A DNA stretch of 64,000 nucleotides from Laedolimicola sp934402125 (GCF_052065835.1 NZ_JBQHTG010000001.1:186001-250000); one strand, 5' to 3'. Positions 25,104-33,471 are shown, counted from the stretch's first letter. The notes: generated by a model from the sequence alone, not told the origin. Translations and numbers: made by a program.

Positions 25104-25949
25104 TCAGGCTTTACCAATCGGGCCACAAATTTCCATTGCATGTTCTGCAGCTTCCTGCATTCCCTGAGCTAAAAATTTATATAATCCGTAGGCGCCATTA
25201 CCAGATACATCATGGGATAACAAATTGTCAATACCTCCTCGATATAAATCATATGCGATATTCAATTTGCAAATACCCATTTTACAGGCTTTGGCCAGAT
25301 TTTCATCTCCTGTTCCTGAACCACCGTGAAGAACCAGCGGAACCGATACTTTTTCTCTCAGCTCCCGCAGTAACTCAAACTGCAGCTGCGGAATACCCTT
25401 GTATGCGCCATGAGCTGTTCCGATTGACACAGCAAGGGCATCGACCTCAGTTTCTTTCACATATTTAACAGCCTCCTGCGGATCCGTAAATACGCTGTCT
25501 CCTGCACCTTCTCCGTTTAGTTCTGTTCCAGCTGAACCACTCCCCACATGACCAAGCTCAGCTTCTACACCAACTCCAACTGCATGTGCCACTTTCACAA
25601 CTTCTTTTACCTGAGCCACATTTTCCTCATAAGGCAAAGAAGAACAATCAAGCATCACATCTGTAAAGCCTGCTCGAATTGCCGCCACCGCATGCTCATA
25701 TTTTGCTCCATGATCCAGAATTATCGATACGGGAACCGTAGCTCTTCTGGCCAGGTCTGTGGCAATCCTTCCAAAATACTCTATATCCGGATTATTTCCA
25801 TACATTACCAGCAAAATAACCGGTGATCTTTTCGCCTCTGCCGCGCTCAGACACGCTCTTAAATTATGCTCATTTCCGATGCCAAGAGCCGGAACACAAT
25901 AATGCTTCTCTCTGGCTTCATTCAGAGTATATTTCATTGAAATCAACAT
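25104..25949 (-). CDS. Class II ketose-bisphosphate aldolase (GatY/FbaA-like)
   Basis: A 281-residue zinc-dependent aldolase with IILDHGA (zinc His and catalytic Asp), VEAELGHVG, VSIGTAHGAYKG and LHGGSGTGDENLAKA, the substrate phosphate and zinc-binding regions of the class II family. It should split a ketose 1,6- or 1,7-type bisphosphate into dihydroxyacetone phosphate and an aldehyde; tagatose-, fructose- or 2-deoxy-5-keto-gluconate-type substrates cannot be told apart. Its ATG overlaps the HPr-like stop codon upstream by seven bases. Its neighbours are two HPr proteins and a dehydrogenase, which points to a PTS-fed polyol or ketose pathway. Confidence 0.87.
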   Translation of the reverse strand: MLISMKYTLNEAREKHYCVPALGIGNEHNLRACLSAAEAKRSPVILLVMYGNNPDIEYFGRIATDLARRATVPVSIILDHGAKYEHAVAAIRAGFTDVMLDCSSLPYEENVAQVKEVVKVAHAVGVGVEAELGHVGSGSAGTELNGEGAGDSVFTDPQEAVKYVKETEVDALAVSIGTAHGAYKGIPQLQFELLRELREKVSVPLVLHGGSGTGDENLAKACKMGICKLNIAYDLYRGGIDNLLSHDVSGNGAYGLYKFLAQGMQEAAEHAMEICGPIGKA

Positions 25950-26215
25950 CTTTTTTCCTCCTCATCGCAAAAGAACTGCTGTAAAAAATCTTCTATTGCT
26001 TTATCAGCTTCTTCTTCACCTATTCCGTCATAATAAAATTCTGCCGTCTCATATGGCTCCAAACCAGCCTGTAACAACTGTAATCCTGACTTAACATTAA
26101 ACACCCCATGACGTGTCTTTACACTGATTTTACACGGATATTTTTTTGCAAGTTTTGACAGTTCATAGCTCGGCCCAACATGAAGTCCCATTTCCATAAC
26201 TATCGTCCGTTTCAT
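25943..26215 (-). CDS. Divergent HPr-like protein
   Basis: A 90-residue HPr-fold protein. His12 in MGLHVGPS aligns with the phosphorylated His15 of HPr, but the conserved Arg17 is replaced by Gly14, and the serine region is VKSGLQLL (Ser43). The C-terminus is acidic and ends in a Cys. HPr variants with an altered active-site loop occur as accessory proteins in sugar operons; whether this one still receives phosphate from PEP is unclear. It lies two bases after the regulator-dehydrogenase fusion, without a clear ribosome binding site, so translation probably depends on coupling. Confidence 0.72.
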   Translation of the reverse strand: MKRTIVMEMGLHVGPSYELSKLAKKYPCKISVKTRHGVFNVKSGLQLLQAGLEPYETAEFYYDGIGEEEADKAIEDFLQQFFCDEEEKRC

Positions 26216-26217
26216 AA

Positions 26218-27792
26218 TTATGCAAATTTCACAACAATCCGGAATGTATCCGGACGAATCGCTGCTTCAAACGCCTCCGTTCCATCATGATAATCAAATA
26301 CACCCGATACAAGTCTGCTGGTGTCAATCAAATTTTTAGAAATCAAATTGACAGAACGATCAAAGGAACGAACGCTCGGACTTACAGCGCCTGTAACAAT
26401 CACTTCTGTTTTATGTAACCAGTTGGGACTTACTTCTACCGGTTTATCCGGGTGCTGCGATGAATACATGACAACTCTTCCCATGGGCGCAACCATCTGA
26501 ATAGCCTGTGCGGCCACTGCGGAAATAGGAGTTGTGTTAAAGACTGCCTCTGCTCCAATATTTTTAGTAATTTTTTTCACAAACTCTACAGGATCCATTT
26601 CCATCGGATTGATTGTATAATCGCATCCCAGCTCTTCTGCAATCTTTCTCCGTTCTGGATCCGGTTCGGAAAGTGTAACACGGGCACCGGAAAGCTTCGC
26701 GCACATTATATGCAGCATACCCATAATACCGCCACCAATTACCACTACGTCATCTCCAAGTTGGATTTTTCCTTTCTCAATACTGTTCAAAACACAAGCT
26801 AAAGGCTCGGCAAATACCGCTCTTTCTACCGGTAAATCCTGCGGAATATCCCAGATTTTCTGAACAGGAACTGTTACATATTGCCCCAGACCGCCTGAAC
26901 CAGGGATTTCTGACTGCCTGCTCTTTCCGCCGTTGATATTTGTACACAGATTTTCTTCTCCGTGTCTGCAGTAATAGCACTTTCCGCAGCTGCTGATGAG
27001 TCGAACCGCAACCTTTTTCCCAACTTCATATTCGTCCTTATCAACACCGCTTCCAATCCCGGCTATCTCTCCTGCAATCTCATGTCCTCCAACTACAGGA
27101 AGAGGAGTAGGGGCCTGACGCGTAAACATTATATTCCCGCATCTCTTCTCCAGAGAATTCAGCACTCCCTCCATAAAATGCATATCCTGCGTCCCGAAAA
27201 AAGTTAACAGGCTTTCCACCGTCATCCGCTCAATTTTCTGTGAGTCAAGCTTCTGTAGCTGCATCGTATTTTCAAACCCATTTCCCTCAATAAAATCTAC
27301 GATGGCCTTTCGTACCTGAGTCTCACCTCCCTCAACTTTCGTACCTGCTGTACCGCGCAATAATTGCAATCCATGATGGTTCAGCCACTTTTCAATATAT
27401 TTTAAGTCATTTACAATACTTGCAGGGCTGACATAAAATTTTTCCGATAATTTTTGAATGGAAAAAGAACTGTCTGTTTCAGTTAAGAGGTCATATAATA
27501 TTTCCCTTCTTCTTCCAACGGGCGTCAAACAATTCTTATTCTGCCTGTTCGTAAATATATTTTGCTGAAGCTCTACTCTTTCTTTTGCGTCCTCTTCCAA
27601 TAAAATCCCCCGGCCACTTTTCCGCTCCAGTCTTATGCCTATCGTTTTAAAACATTCCTCTATATTTTTTAAGTCTGTACGAAGCGTTCGTACTGTAACA
27701 TTTATCTTTTGCGCATAGAAACTTAACGGTCGATATTGTTTTTCTTCCAACAAATGTTGAATAAAAATAATTTCTCTGGGGTTCAAATCCAT
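26218..27792 (-). CDS. In-frame fusion: antiterminator-type regulator N-terminus and truncated zinc alcohol dehydrogenase
   Basis: The first 217 or so residues are a BglG/MtlR-type regulator: an HTH_11 domain (about 5-60), a second Mga-like HTH (about 95-150) and the start of a PRD helix ending in LNSLEKRCG. From about residue 220 (NIMFTRQAPTPLP) it continues as a medium-chain zinc dehydrogenase with VVGGHE, the four-Cys structural zinc lobe CGKCYYCRHGEENLC and the Rossmann motif VVIGGGIMG. The dehydrogenase lacks its first 35-40 residues, including the usual CGxCGSD segment, and the regulator lacks its PRDs and PTS-like domains. This is best explained by a deletion that joined two separate genes and removed what lay between. 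The ribosome binding site (AAGGTGA) and frame are intact. It heads the operon with both HPr proteins and the aldolase. Confidence 0.8.
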   Translation of the reverse strand: MDLNPREIIFIQHLLEEKQYRPLSFYAQKINVTVRTLRTDLKNIEECFKTIGIRLERKSGRGILLEEDAKERVELQQNIFTNRQNKNCLTPVGRRREILYDLLTETDSSFSIQKLSEKFYVSPASIVNDLKYIEKWLNHHGLQLLRGTAGTKVEGGETQVRKAIVDFIEGNGFENTMQLQKLDSQKIERMTVESLLTFFGTQDMHFMEGVLNSLEKRCGNIMFTRQAPTPLPVVGGHEIAGEIAGIGSGVDKDEYEVGKKVAVRLISSCGKCYYCRHGEENLCTNINGGKSRQSEIPGSGGLGQYVTVPVQKIWDIPQDLPVERAVFAEPLACVLNSIEKGKIQLGDDVVVIGGGIMGMLHIMCAKLSGARVTLSEPDPERRKIAEELGCDYTINPMEMDPVEFVKKITKNIGAEAVFNTTPISAVAAQAIQMVAPMGRVVMYSSQHPDKPVEVSPNWLHKTEVIVTGAVSPSVRSFDRSVNLISKNLIDTSRLVSGVFDYHDGTEAFEAAIRPDTFRIVVKFA

Positions 27793-28034
27793 TTTCTTTC
27801 ACCTTCTTAACATGTATCCATTATATCAGTGCAGGATTTGTGCAAGAATACTAAGTTTTGTCATAATTATTGCGGAAATCATTAAATATATACACCTATT
27901 CATCCTTTACTCTTTGTTTTTTCTGGCTTTTTGTTTATAAAAAGTCGATTATTTTTCAGTTTTTTCGTCTTTTTTACAGTTTGCAGGCAGAGTGTTTTTT
28001 CTAATATAACAAAAATACCAGCACACGCATCCAC
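27793..28034. other. AT-rich intergenic region upstream of the fusion gene
   Basis: About 240 bases rich in A and T with several T tracts. It should hold the promoter of the fusion gene operon, and TTATAT is visible near 27819, but I see no convincing paired -35/-10 or antiterminator (RAT-type) hairpin. It marks the edge of the AT-richer island. Confidence 0.3.
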
Positions 28035-28070
28035 ATAAAAACTGCCAGCAGATAAACACTGCTGGCAGAA
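28035..28070 (-). terminator. Terminator of the formate dehydrogenase operon
   Basis: CTGCCAGCAG and CTGCTGGCAG form a perfect 10-bp stem around seven bases, followed by TTTTTAT on the minus strand, just after the fdhA stop codon. Confidence 0.9.
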
Positions 28071-28079
28071 AAATTTATT

Positions 28080-30788
28080 TTACGCTTTTTCAATCTTAAT
28101 CGCGCAGACCTTGTACTCGGGGATTCTCGCGTATTTATCAAGAGCCGCGTTGGTCAGCCAGTTTGCGTTGCCATCCGGGAAGTGGAAGGGCATCCAGCTC
28201 TCGCCCGGAGAGGTCTTGGTTCCCACACGGGCGGTGGATTCGATGCTGCCTCGTCTGGAGGATACGCGAACCCGGTCTCCGTTCTTGATTCCCAGCTTCT
28301 CCGCATCCACGATGTTCATCTCGATAAAGGAGTGTCCCTCAATCTCCATGAGCTCCGGCGTCTTGCCGGTCATGGCACGGGTGGTGTAATGATACAGGAT
28401 ACGTCCGGTCATCAGGATAATCGGGTATTCCTCATCCGGAAGCTCTGCGGAAGGCACATATTCAGCCGGGTAGAACCAGCCAAGGCCTCTCGAAAACTTG
28501 CCCACATGCATAATCGGGGTGCCCGGGTGATCCTTGGTCGGGCAGGGCCACTGTAAGCCTTTGCCGCCCACCTCTTCGCTGTCCAGGCGGGCATGGCTGA
28601 TGCCGCCGAAGCTGGGCGTTACAGAAGCAATTTCGTCCATAATCTCAGCAGCGGTCAGGTGGGGCTGCGGATAACCCATACGGTTCATCAGGTCGATGAT
28701 GATATCGGTATCCAGACGCATCTCACCCGGTACGGTGATCGCCTTGCGGACTCTCTGCACGCGGCGCTCGGTGTTGGTAAAGGTTCCCTCCTTCTCCAGA
28801 TAGCTGACGCCCGGAAGGATTACATCTGCGTACTGGGCGGTCTCTGTCATAAAGAGCTCCTGAAGCACGAAGAAGTCCAGACTCTTCAGCGCCTTGATAA
28901 TGTGATTGGTATCCGGATCGGTCACAATCGGATCCTCGCCGTAGATATAGAGACCGCGAATCTCCTTATTGATAGCCTTGGGGAATACGTCGGTTGCGTG
29001 GGTTCCCACATTGTGGCTCAGCGGAACGCCCCAGGCCTTTTCAAATTTCTCTACCACGCCCGGTGCGGCAACCTTCTGGTAGCCCGGGAAATCTGTGGGG
29101 GAAGCACCCATGTCGCAGGCTCCCTGTACGTTGTTCTGTCCACGGAGCGGGTTCACGCCGCAGCCCGGACGTCCTAGCTTGCCTACCAGCATTGCCATGT
29201 TGGACATGGACATAACGCCCTCGGTACCGGTGGAGTGCTCGGTTACACCCAGACAGTAGATAATCGGCGCGCGGTCAGCCTTGGCGTACAGAATCGCTGC
29301 TTTTCTCAGCTCTTCCGGATCGATATGACAGATTTCCGCCACCTTTTCCGGCGTATAATCCTTTACAATCTCCCGGATCTTCTCATAACCTTCGGTACGC
29401 TCCGCGATGAACTTCTCGTCTTGCAGACCTTCCTCGATAATGACATGCATGATACCGTTTGCAAAGGCTACGTTGGTACCCGGCTTCAGCTTCAGATGAA
29501 TATCCGCCTTCTTGGCCAGACCGATATCACGGGGATCCACCACGATCAGCTTGCAGCCTCTCTTCACTGCCTGACGAATCTGCATACCGACTACCGGATG
29601 CGCCTCCTCCGGGTTGGAGCCTACCAGCATAATCACTTCCGCGTTCTTCGTGATATCCTCGATGGGATTGGTCATGGCGCCGGAGCCCAGGGTCATATAC
29701 AGACCTGCTACGGACGCGGAATGGCAGACGCGGGCACAATTATCGGTATTGTTGGTACCGAAGCAGGTACGGACCATCTTCTGTACCATGTAAATGTCTT
29801 CGTTGGGGGATCGGGAGCAGGCAAATCCAGCCAAGGAATCCGGGCCATACTGCTTCTTGATCTCCATGAATTTGGAAGCCACCAGATCCAGTGCCTCGTC
29901 CCAGGTAGCCCGCTCAAATTCTCCGGTTTCCTGATTTTTGATCAACGGGTACTTGATACGCTCCGGAGACTGGGCAAAGTCAAAGCTTCCGCTGCGTCCC
30001 TTAACGCAGAGCAGTCCCTTGTTGGAGGGGCCGTTATAGGCCTCTGTATCTACTACCTTGCCATCCTTCACCAGTACATAATACTGGCAGCCGGTCGCGC
30101 AGTGGGGACAGGTGGTCAGTACTTTTTTGTCGATCTGGTAGGGGCGGTATTTCTTTCTGCGCTTCATGGTCAGGGCGCCGGTGGGGCAGGCCTGCACACA
30201 GTTACCGCAGGACTCACAGATTCCCTCATTCCAGGTATTCTTGTAATGAGCGCCGATGACGGACTGGAATCCACGGTTCATGGTATCGATAGCTCCGCGT
30301 CCTACGATTTCCTTACAGGTATTAACACATCTGTGGCATAAAATACACAGGCTGGGATCGTAGGTGAAAAACTTATTGGTATCGTCGATGGGCGCGTTGT
30401 TCATCTCGCCCGGGAAGCTGGTCTTCTCTACGCCGTACTCAAAGCAGTAATCCTGCAGCTTACAGTCACCGTTGGCTTCACAGGAGAAGCAGTGTACCCG
30501 GTGATCGGACAGCAGAAGATCCAGGGTCTCTTTTCTGTATTTTACAACCTTTTCAGACATGGTCTGTACTTCGTCGCCCTCGGAGCAACGCAGGGTACAG
30601 GCCGTATCAAACTTCGTTCTGCCATTGTTGGTTACTTCCACGACACAGAGACGGCAGGAACCATCGGGCAGCACATTTTCCAGATAACAAAGGGTCGGAA
30701 TCTTCACGCCAATCTGCTTGGCGGCCTGCAGAATCGTGGTACCCTTTTCCACCTCTACAGGGATTCCATCTATCGTCAAATGAATCAT
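28080..30788 (-). CDS. fdhA: Formate dehydrogenase catalytic subunit (Cys type)
   Basis: Oxidises formate to CO2 or runs in reverse, at a bis-MGD molybdenum (or tungsten) site in the cytoplasm. The 902-residue protein has an N-terminal [2Fe-2S] domain (CYLENVLPDGSCRLCVVEV), a His/Cys [4Fe-4S] region (HRVHCFSCEANGDC), two ferredoxin clusters (CILCHRCVNTC and CESCGNCVQAC), the molybdopterin-proximal cluster CPHCATGC and a long molybdopterin domain. The metal ligand is Cys in NCARVCHSASV where other enzymes have selenocysteine. I start at MIHLTIDG because AGGAGG lies six bases upstream. With the two upstream NuoF- and NuoE-like genes it should form an NAD(P)-linked, possibly ferredoxin-bifurcating complex. 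Confidence 0.9.
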   Translation of the reverse strand: MIHLTIDGIPVEVEKGTTILQAAKQIGVKIPTLCYLENVLPDGSCRLCVVEVTNNGRTKFDTACTLRCSEGDEVQTMSEKVVKYRKETLDLLLSDHRVHCFSCEANGDCKLQDYCFEYGVEKTSFPGEMNNAPIDDTNKFFTYDPSLCILCHRCVNTCKEIVGRGAIDTMNRGFQSVIGAHYKNTWNEGICESCGNCVQACPTGALTMKRRKKYRPYQIDKKVLTTCPHCATGCQYYVLVKDGKVVDTEAYNGPSNKGLLCVKGRSGSFDFAQSPERIKYPLIKNQETGEFERATWDEALDLVASKFMEIKKQYGPDSLAGFACSRSPNEDIYMVQKMVRTCFGTNNTDNCARVCHSASVAGLYMTLGSGAMTNPIEDITKNAEVIMLVGSNPEEAHPVVGMQIRQAVKRGCKLIVVDPRDIGLAKKADIHLKLKPGTNVAFANGIMHVIIEEGLQDEKFIAERTEGYEKIREIVKDYTPEKVAEICHIDPEELRKAAILYAKADRAPIIYCLGVTEHSTGTEGVMSMSNMAMLVGKLGRPGCGVNPLRGQNNVQGACDMGASPTDFPGYQKVAAPGVVEKFEKAWGVPLSHNVGTHATDVFPKAINKEIRGLYIYGEDPIVTDPDTNHIIKALKSLDFFVLQELFMTETAQYADVILPGVSYLEKEGTFTNTERRVQRVRKAITVPGEMRLDTDIIIDLMNRMGYPQPHLTAAEIMDEIASVTPSFGGISHARLDSEEVGGKGLQWPCPTKDHPGTPIMHVGKFSRGLGWFYPAEYVPSAELPDEEYPIILMTGRILYHYTTRAMTGKTPELMEIEGHSFIEMNIVDAEKLGIKNGDRVRVSSRRGSIESTARVGTKTSPGESWMPFHFPDGNANWLTNAALDKYARIPEYKVCAIKIEKA

Positions 30789-30803
30789 ATCCATCCTCCT
30801 TTT

Positions 30804-30939
30804 ATTACTGTTCACTACGTTCACAGTAATACGCTTCGCGATGCACAGAAATTACTGCGTAATTTCGCGCTTAAATAACTCGGGATTTTGGCATATACAT
30901 GCCAAAACACCTCGCGGAATAGTATCTGTGAACAGTAAT
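30804..30939. mobile_element. MITE-like 136-bp element with 12-bp terminal inverted repeats
   Basis: ATTACTGTTCAC (30804-30815) and its exact reverse complement (30928-30939) bound a 136-bp stretch. Inside are three further hairpins: ATTACTGT with ACAGTAAT at the left end, GAAATTAC-TGC-GTAATTTC, and TTTTGGCAT-ATAC-ATGCCAAAA. It codes for nothing and fills the gap between the NuoF-like gene and fdhA, so it is transcribed within the operon. No target-site duplication is evident. A related stretch (TTACTGTTCA) lies at 18063-18072. Confidence 0.55.
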
Positions 30940-30940
30940 T

Positions 30941-32818
30941 CTATTTCAAAATGACCGCATCAAAGGCGCAGTTCTCCAGACAGGTTCCGCACTTGATACA
31001 CTTGGAAGCGTCAATTACATGGGGCTCTTTGCGCTGGCCGCTGATAGCGTCCACCGGACAGTTGCGGGCACACTTGGTACAGCCCTTACACTTGTCGGGG
31101 TCGATTTCGTATACGCGCATGGACTTACATACATGAGCCACGCACTTCTTGTCCACGATATGCTCGATGTACTCGTCCCGGAAGTTCTGAATGGTACTTA
31201 AGACCGGAAGGGGAGCGCTCTTTCCCAGTCCGCACAGAGAACGGTCCTTTACAAAATGGCCCAGCTCCTCCAGCTTCTCCAGGTCTTCCATCTCTCCCTT
31301 GCCGTCCACGATCTTCTCCAGAAGCTCCAGCATACGCTTGGTTCCGATCCGGCAGGGACCACATTTTCCGCAGGATTCCCTCTGGGTAAAGCCCATGAAG
31401 AAACGCGCCACCTCTACCATACAGGTATGCTCATCCATGACAACCAGTCCGCCTGAGCCCACGATGGCCCCGTACTTCTTGACGGAATCGAAATCCAGGG
31501 GAACGTCCAGATGCTGCTCTGTCAGACAGCCGCCGGAGGGGCCTCCGATCTGAACCGCCTTAAAGGCCGCGCCGGATTTCAGGCCGCCGCCGATATCGAA
31601 AATGATTTCGCGTAAGGTGGTTCCCATGGGAACCTCAATCAGGCCTGTATTCTCGATACTTCCGGTCAGGGAGAAGGTCTTGGTTCCCGGTGACCCTTCC
31701 GTACCGATACTGCGGTACCACTCATGTCCCTTCATAATAATCTCCGGAACATTGGCGTAGGTTTCCACGTTGTTCAGAACCGTCGGCTTCGCCCACAGTC
31801 CCTGCTCTACCGTACGGGGCGGTTTGACACGGGGCATACCCCGGCTTCCCTCGATGGAGGCTGTCAGGGCGCTGCCCTCGCCGCATACAAAGGCTCCCGC
31901 TCCCTTATTGATATGCATATGGAAATTGAAATCTGTGCCCAGGATATGATCGCCCAGAAGTCCGGCCTCTTCCAGAACGGCGATGGCATGCTTCAATCTT
32001 GCCACAGAATTCGGGTACTCGGCACGTACATAGATGTAACCGTTCTCAGCGCGCACTGCGTAGGCTGCCAGCATCATACCCTCGATCAGACGGTAGGGAT
32101 CGCCCTCCATAACGGAGCCGTCCATGAAGGCTCCCGGATCGCCTTCGTCGCCGTTGCAGACTACATAGTGTACCGGATCTGCCTGGCGGGCAACCTGAAT
32201 CCATTTTTTGCCTGCCGGGAAGCCGCCGCCGCCACGTCCGCGCAGTCCGGACTGGTCTACCTCCTCGATGACCTGATCCGGCGTCATCTCAAACATGGCT
32301 TTCTGAAGCGCGTCAAAGCCGCCGCTGGCTATGTATTCTTTTAAGGACTCCGCGTCGAACTTACCACAGTTCTTTAACACGATACGGGTCTGCTTCGCGA
32401 TAAACGGAATATCGTCCGGCCCCTTACAGACCTTGCCGCTCTTCTGATAAAGAAGACGCTCTACGACTTCATTGCCCAGAACGCTCTTTTCGAAAATCTC
32501 GGCGCAGTCGTCCAGCTGTACCTTCACATACTGAACCACATCCTGACCTTTCTGGATACGGACCAGGGGACCCAGCTCACAGACGCCCTGACATCCGGTC
32601 TTCTTTACGCCCAGGTGCTCCTTCTCGTCGTGGGGAACAAATTCCAGGGTTACGCCCGGCGCGTCCTCGGTAATCTCCAAGAATCTGTCGTAGATCTTAT
32701 TGGATCCGGTGGCGATACAACCTGTACCGGAACAGACAAGAATACGGCAGTCATAAGAATTCAGTTCCTGTACCGCTTCCTCATGAAGCTCACGCAGCTG
32801 TTCTTTATTCTGGATCAA
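30941..32818 (-). CDS. NADH-binding diaphorase subunit (NuoF/HydB-like)
   Basis: The flavoprotein subunit that exchanges electrons with NAD(P)+ in the formate dehydrogenase complex. Domain order is: thioredoxin-like [2Fe-2S] domain (about 25-115; CSGTGCIATG), FMN/NADH domain (about 165-470; GRGGGGFPAGKKW and GEGSALTASIEG), C-terminal [4Fe-4S] site ESCGKCGPCRIGT and two ferredoxin clusters (CKGCTKCARNC and CIKCGTCLENC), 625 residues in all. This layout matches HydB of bifurcating hydrogenases and HylB-type partners of formate dehydrogenases. I prefer a TTG start with GGAGG eight bases upstream over a GTG three codons earlier that overlaps that site. It overlaps the NuoE-like gene by 14 bases. 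Confidence 0.9.
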   Translation of the reverse strand: MIQNKEQLRELHEEAVQELNSYDCRILVCSGTGCIATGSNKIYDRFLEITEDAPGVTLEFVPHDEKEHLGVKKTGCQGVCELGPLVRIQKGQDVVQYVKVQLDDCAEIFEKSVLGNEVVERLLYQKSGKVCKGPDDIPFIAKQTRIVLKNCGKFDAESLKEYIASGGFDALQKAMFEMTPDQVIEEVDQSGLRGRGGGGFPAGKKWIQVARQADPVHYVVCNGDEGDPGAFMDGSVMEGDPYRLIEGMMLAAYAVRAENGYIYVRAEYPNSVARLKHAIAVLEEAGLLGDHILGTDFNFHMHINKGAGAFVCGEGSALTASIEGSRGMPRVKPPRTVEQGLWAKPTVLNNVETYANVPEIIMKGHEWYRSIGTEGSPGTKTFSLTGSIENTGLIEVPMGTTLREIIFDIGGGLKSGAAFKAVQIGGPSGGCLTEQHLDVPLDFDSVKKYGAIVGSGGLVVMDEHTCMVEVARFFMGFTQRESCGKCGPCRIGTKRMLELLEKIVDGKGEMEDLEKLEELGHFVKDRSLCGLGKSAPLPVLSTIQNFRDEYIEHIVDKKCVAHVCKSMRVYEIDPDKCKGCTKCARNCPVDAISGQRKEPHVIDASKCIKCGTCLENCAFDAVILK

Positions 32819-33296
32819 TTCCGGCACCTCCTCTTAACTGGTCGATCACTGCCGCCGCCTTCTCCGGCGTCATGCAGGGATACACTTCTTCATTTACCAT
32901 CATGGTGGGCGCAAGTCCGCAGGCTCCCAGGCAGGATACGGTCTCCACCGTAAACATCATGTCATCTGTGGTCTTCTTGGTCTTGCTTAAGCCCAGCTTT
33001 GCGTACAGGGCCTCCAGCACCGGCATGGATTTCCGCACATGACAGGCAGTTCCGTCACATACCTTGATAACATACTTTCCTTTGGCGTCAAAAGAAAAAT
33101 TCTCATAGAACGTAGCGACGCTGAACGCCTTGGCCTCCGTCACCCCGATTTTATCTGCCACATAGCTTAAAAGCTCCTCCGGGAGATAACGGTACGCTCC
33201 CTGAATCTCCTGCATAATCGGAATCAGGGACGCCGGCTTTCTGCCGTACTGATCCATGATCTCATCCGCTTTCGCGTAATAGGACTGATCAAGCAT
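32805..33296 (-). CDS. [2Fe-2S] diaphorase subunit (NuoE/HydC-like)
   Basis: A 163-residue thioredoxin-fold [2Fe-2S] protein with the four cysteines CDGTACHV (first two, near residue 80) and CLGACGLAP (last two, near residue 121), as in NuoE and HydC. It passes electrons between the NuoF-like flavoprotein and the rest of the complex. It is the first gene of the three-gene formate dehydrogenase operon, with GGAGGG before its ATG and a good promoter at 33370-33398. Confidence 0.91.
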   Translation of the reverse strand: MLDQSYYAKADEIMDQYGRKPASLIPIMQEIQGAYRYLPEELLSYVADKIGVTEAKAFSVATFYENFSFDAKGKYVIKVCDGTACHVRKSMPVLEALYAKLGLSKTKKTTDDMMFTVETVSCLGACGLAPTMMVNEEVYPCMTPEKAAAVIDQLRGGAGIDPE

Positions 33297-33337
33297 ACTA
33301 TATTTACCCTCCTTACATTAGTTTCACCCAACTACAA

Positions 33338-33353
33338 AACGGCTGTAACCGTT
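33338..33353. promoter_or_regulatory. Inverted repeat in the leader of the formate dehydrogenase operon
   Basis: AACGG-CTGTAA-CCGTT is a symmetric 16-base site lying just downstream of the predicted transcription start, between the promoter and the NuoE-like gene. It is well placed for a repressor or as an RNA hairpin. Confidence 0.4.
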
Positions 33354-33369
33354 CTAATAATACACTAAC

Positions 33370-33398
33370 AGTATACAGCCATTTTTGTATAAAATCAA
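33370..33398 (-). promoter_or_regulatory. Promoter of the formate dehydrogenase operon
   Basis: On the minus strand TTGATT and TATACT are separated by 17 bases, with a predicted start near 33363, 67 bases before the NuoE-like ATG. Confidence 0.6.
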
Positions 33399-33440
33399 CA
33401 ATTATCTCCGTTACTTTTTTGTCATTTTTGTGCAATCGTC

Positions 33441-33456
33441 ATGTTTTCTAAAACAT
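33441..33456. promoter_or_regulatory. Palindrome upstream of the formate dehydrogenase promoter
   Basis: ATGTTTT-CT-AAAACAT is a perfect palindrome 43 bases upstream of the -35 box, a common position for an activator site. It is also 15 bases after the mobA stop codon but has no hairpin-plus-T-run terminator form. Confidence 0.35.
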
Positions 33457-33471
33457 ATCGGTTACTCTTCG

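Noticed and set aside
29235..30341. 368-codon open frame opposite fdhA
   Set aside because: No start signals or motifs; the minus-strand gene is unambiguous.
28080..30788. Selenocysteine codon in formate dehydrogenase
   Set aside because: The metal-ligand position reads Cys (RVCHSASV) and the frame has no internal TGA.
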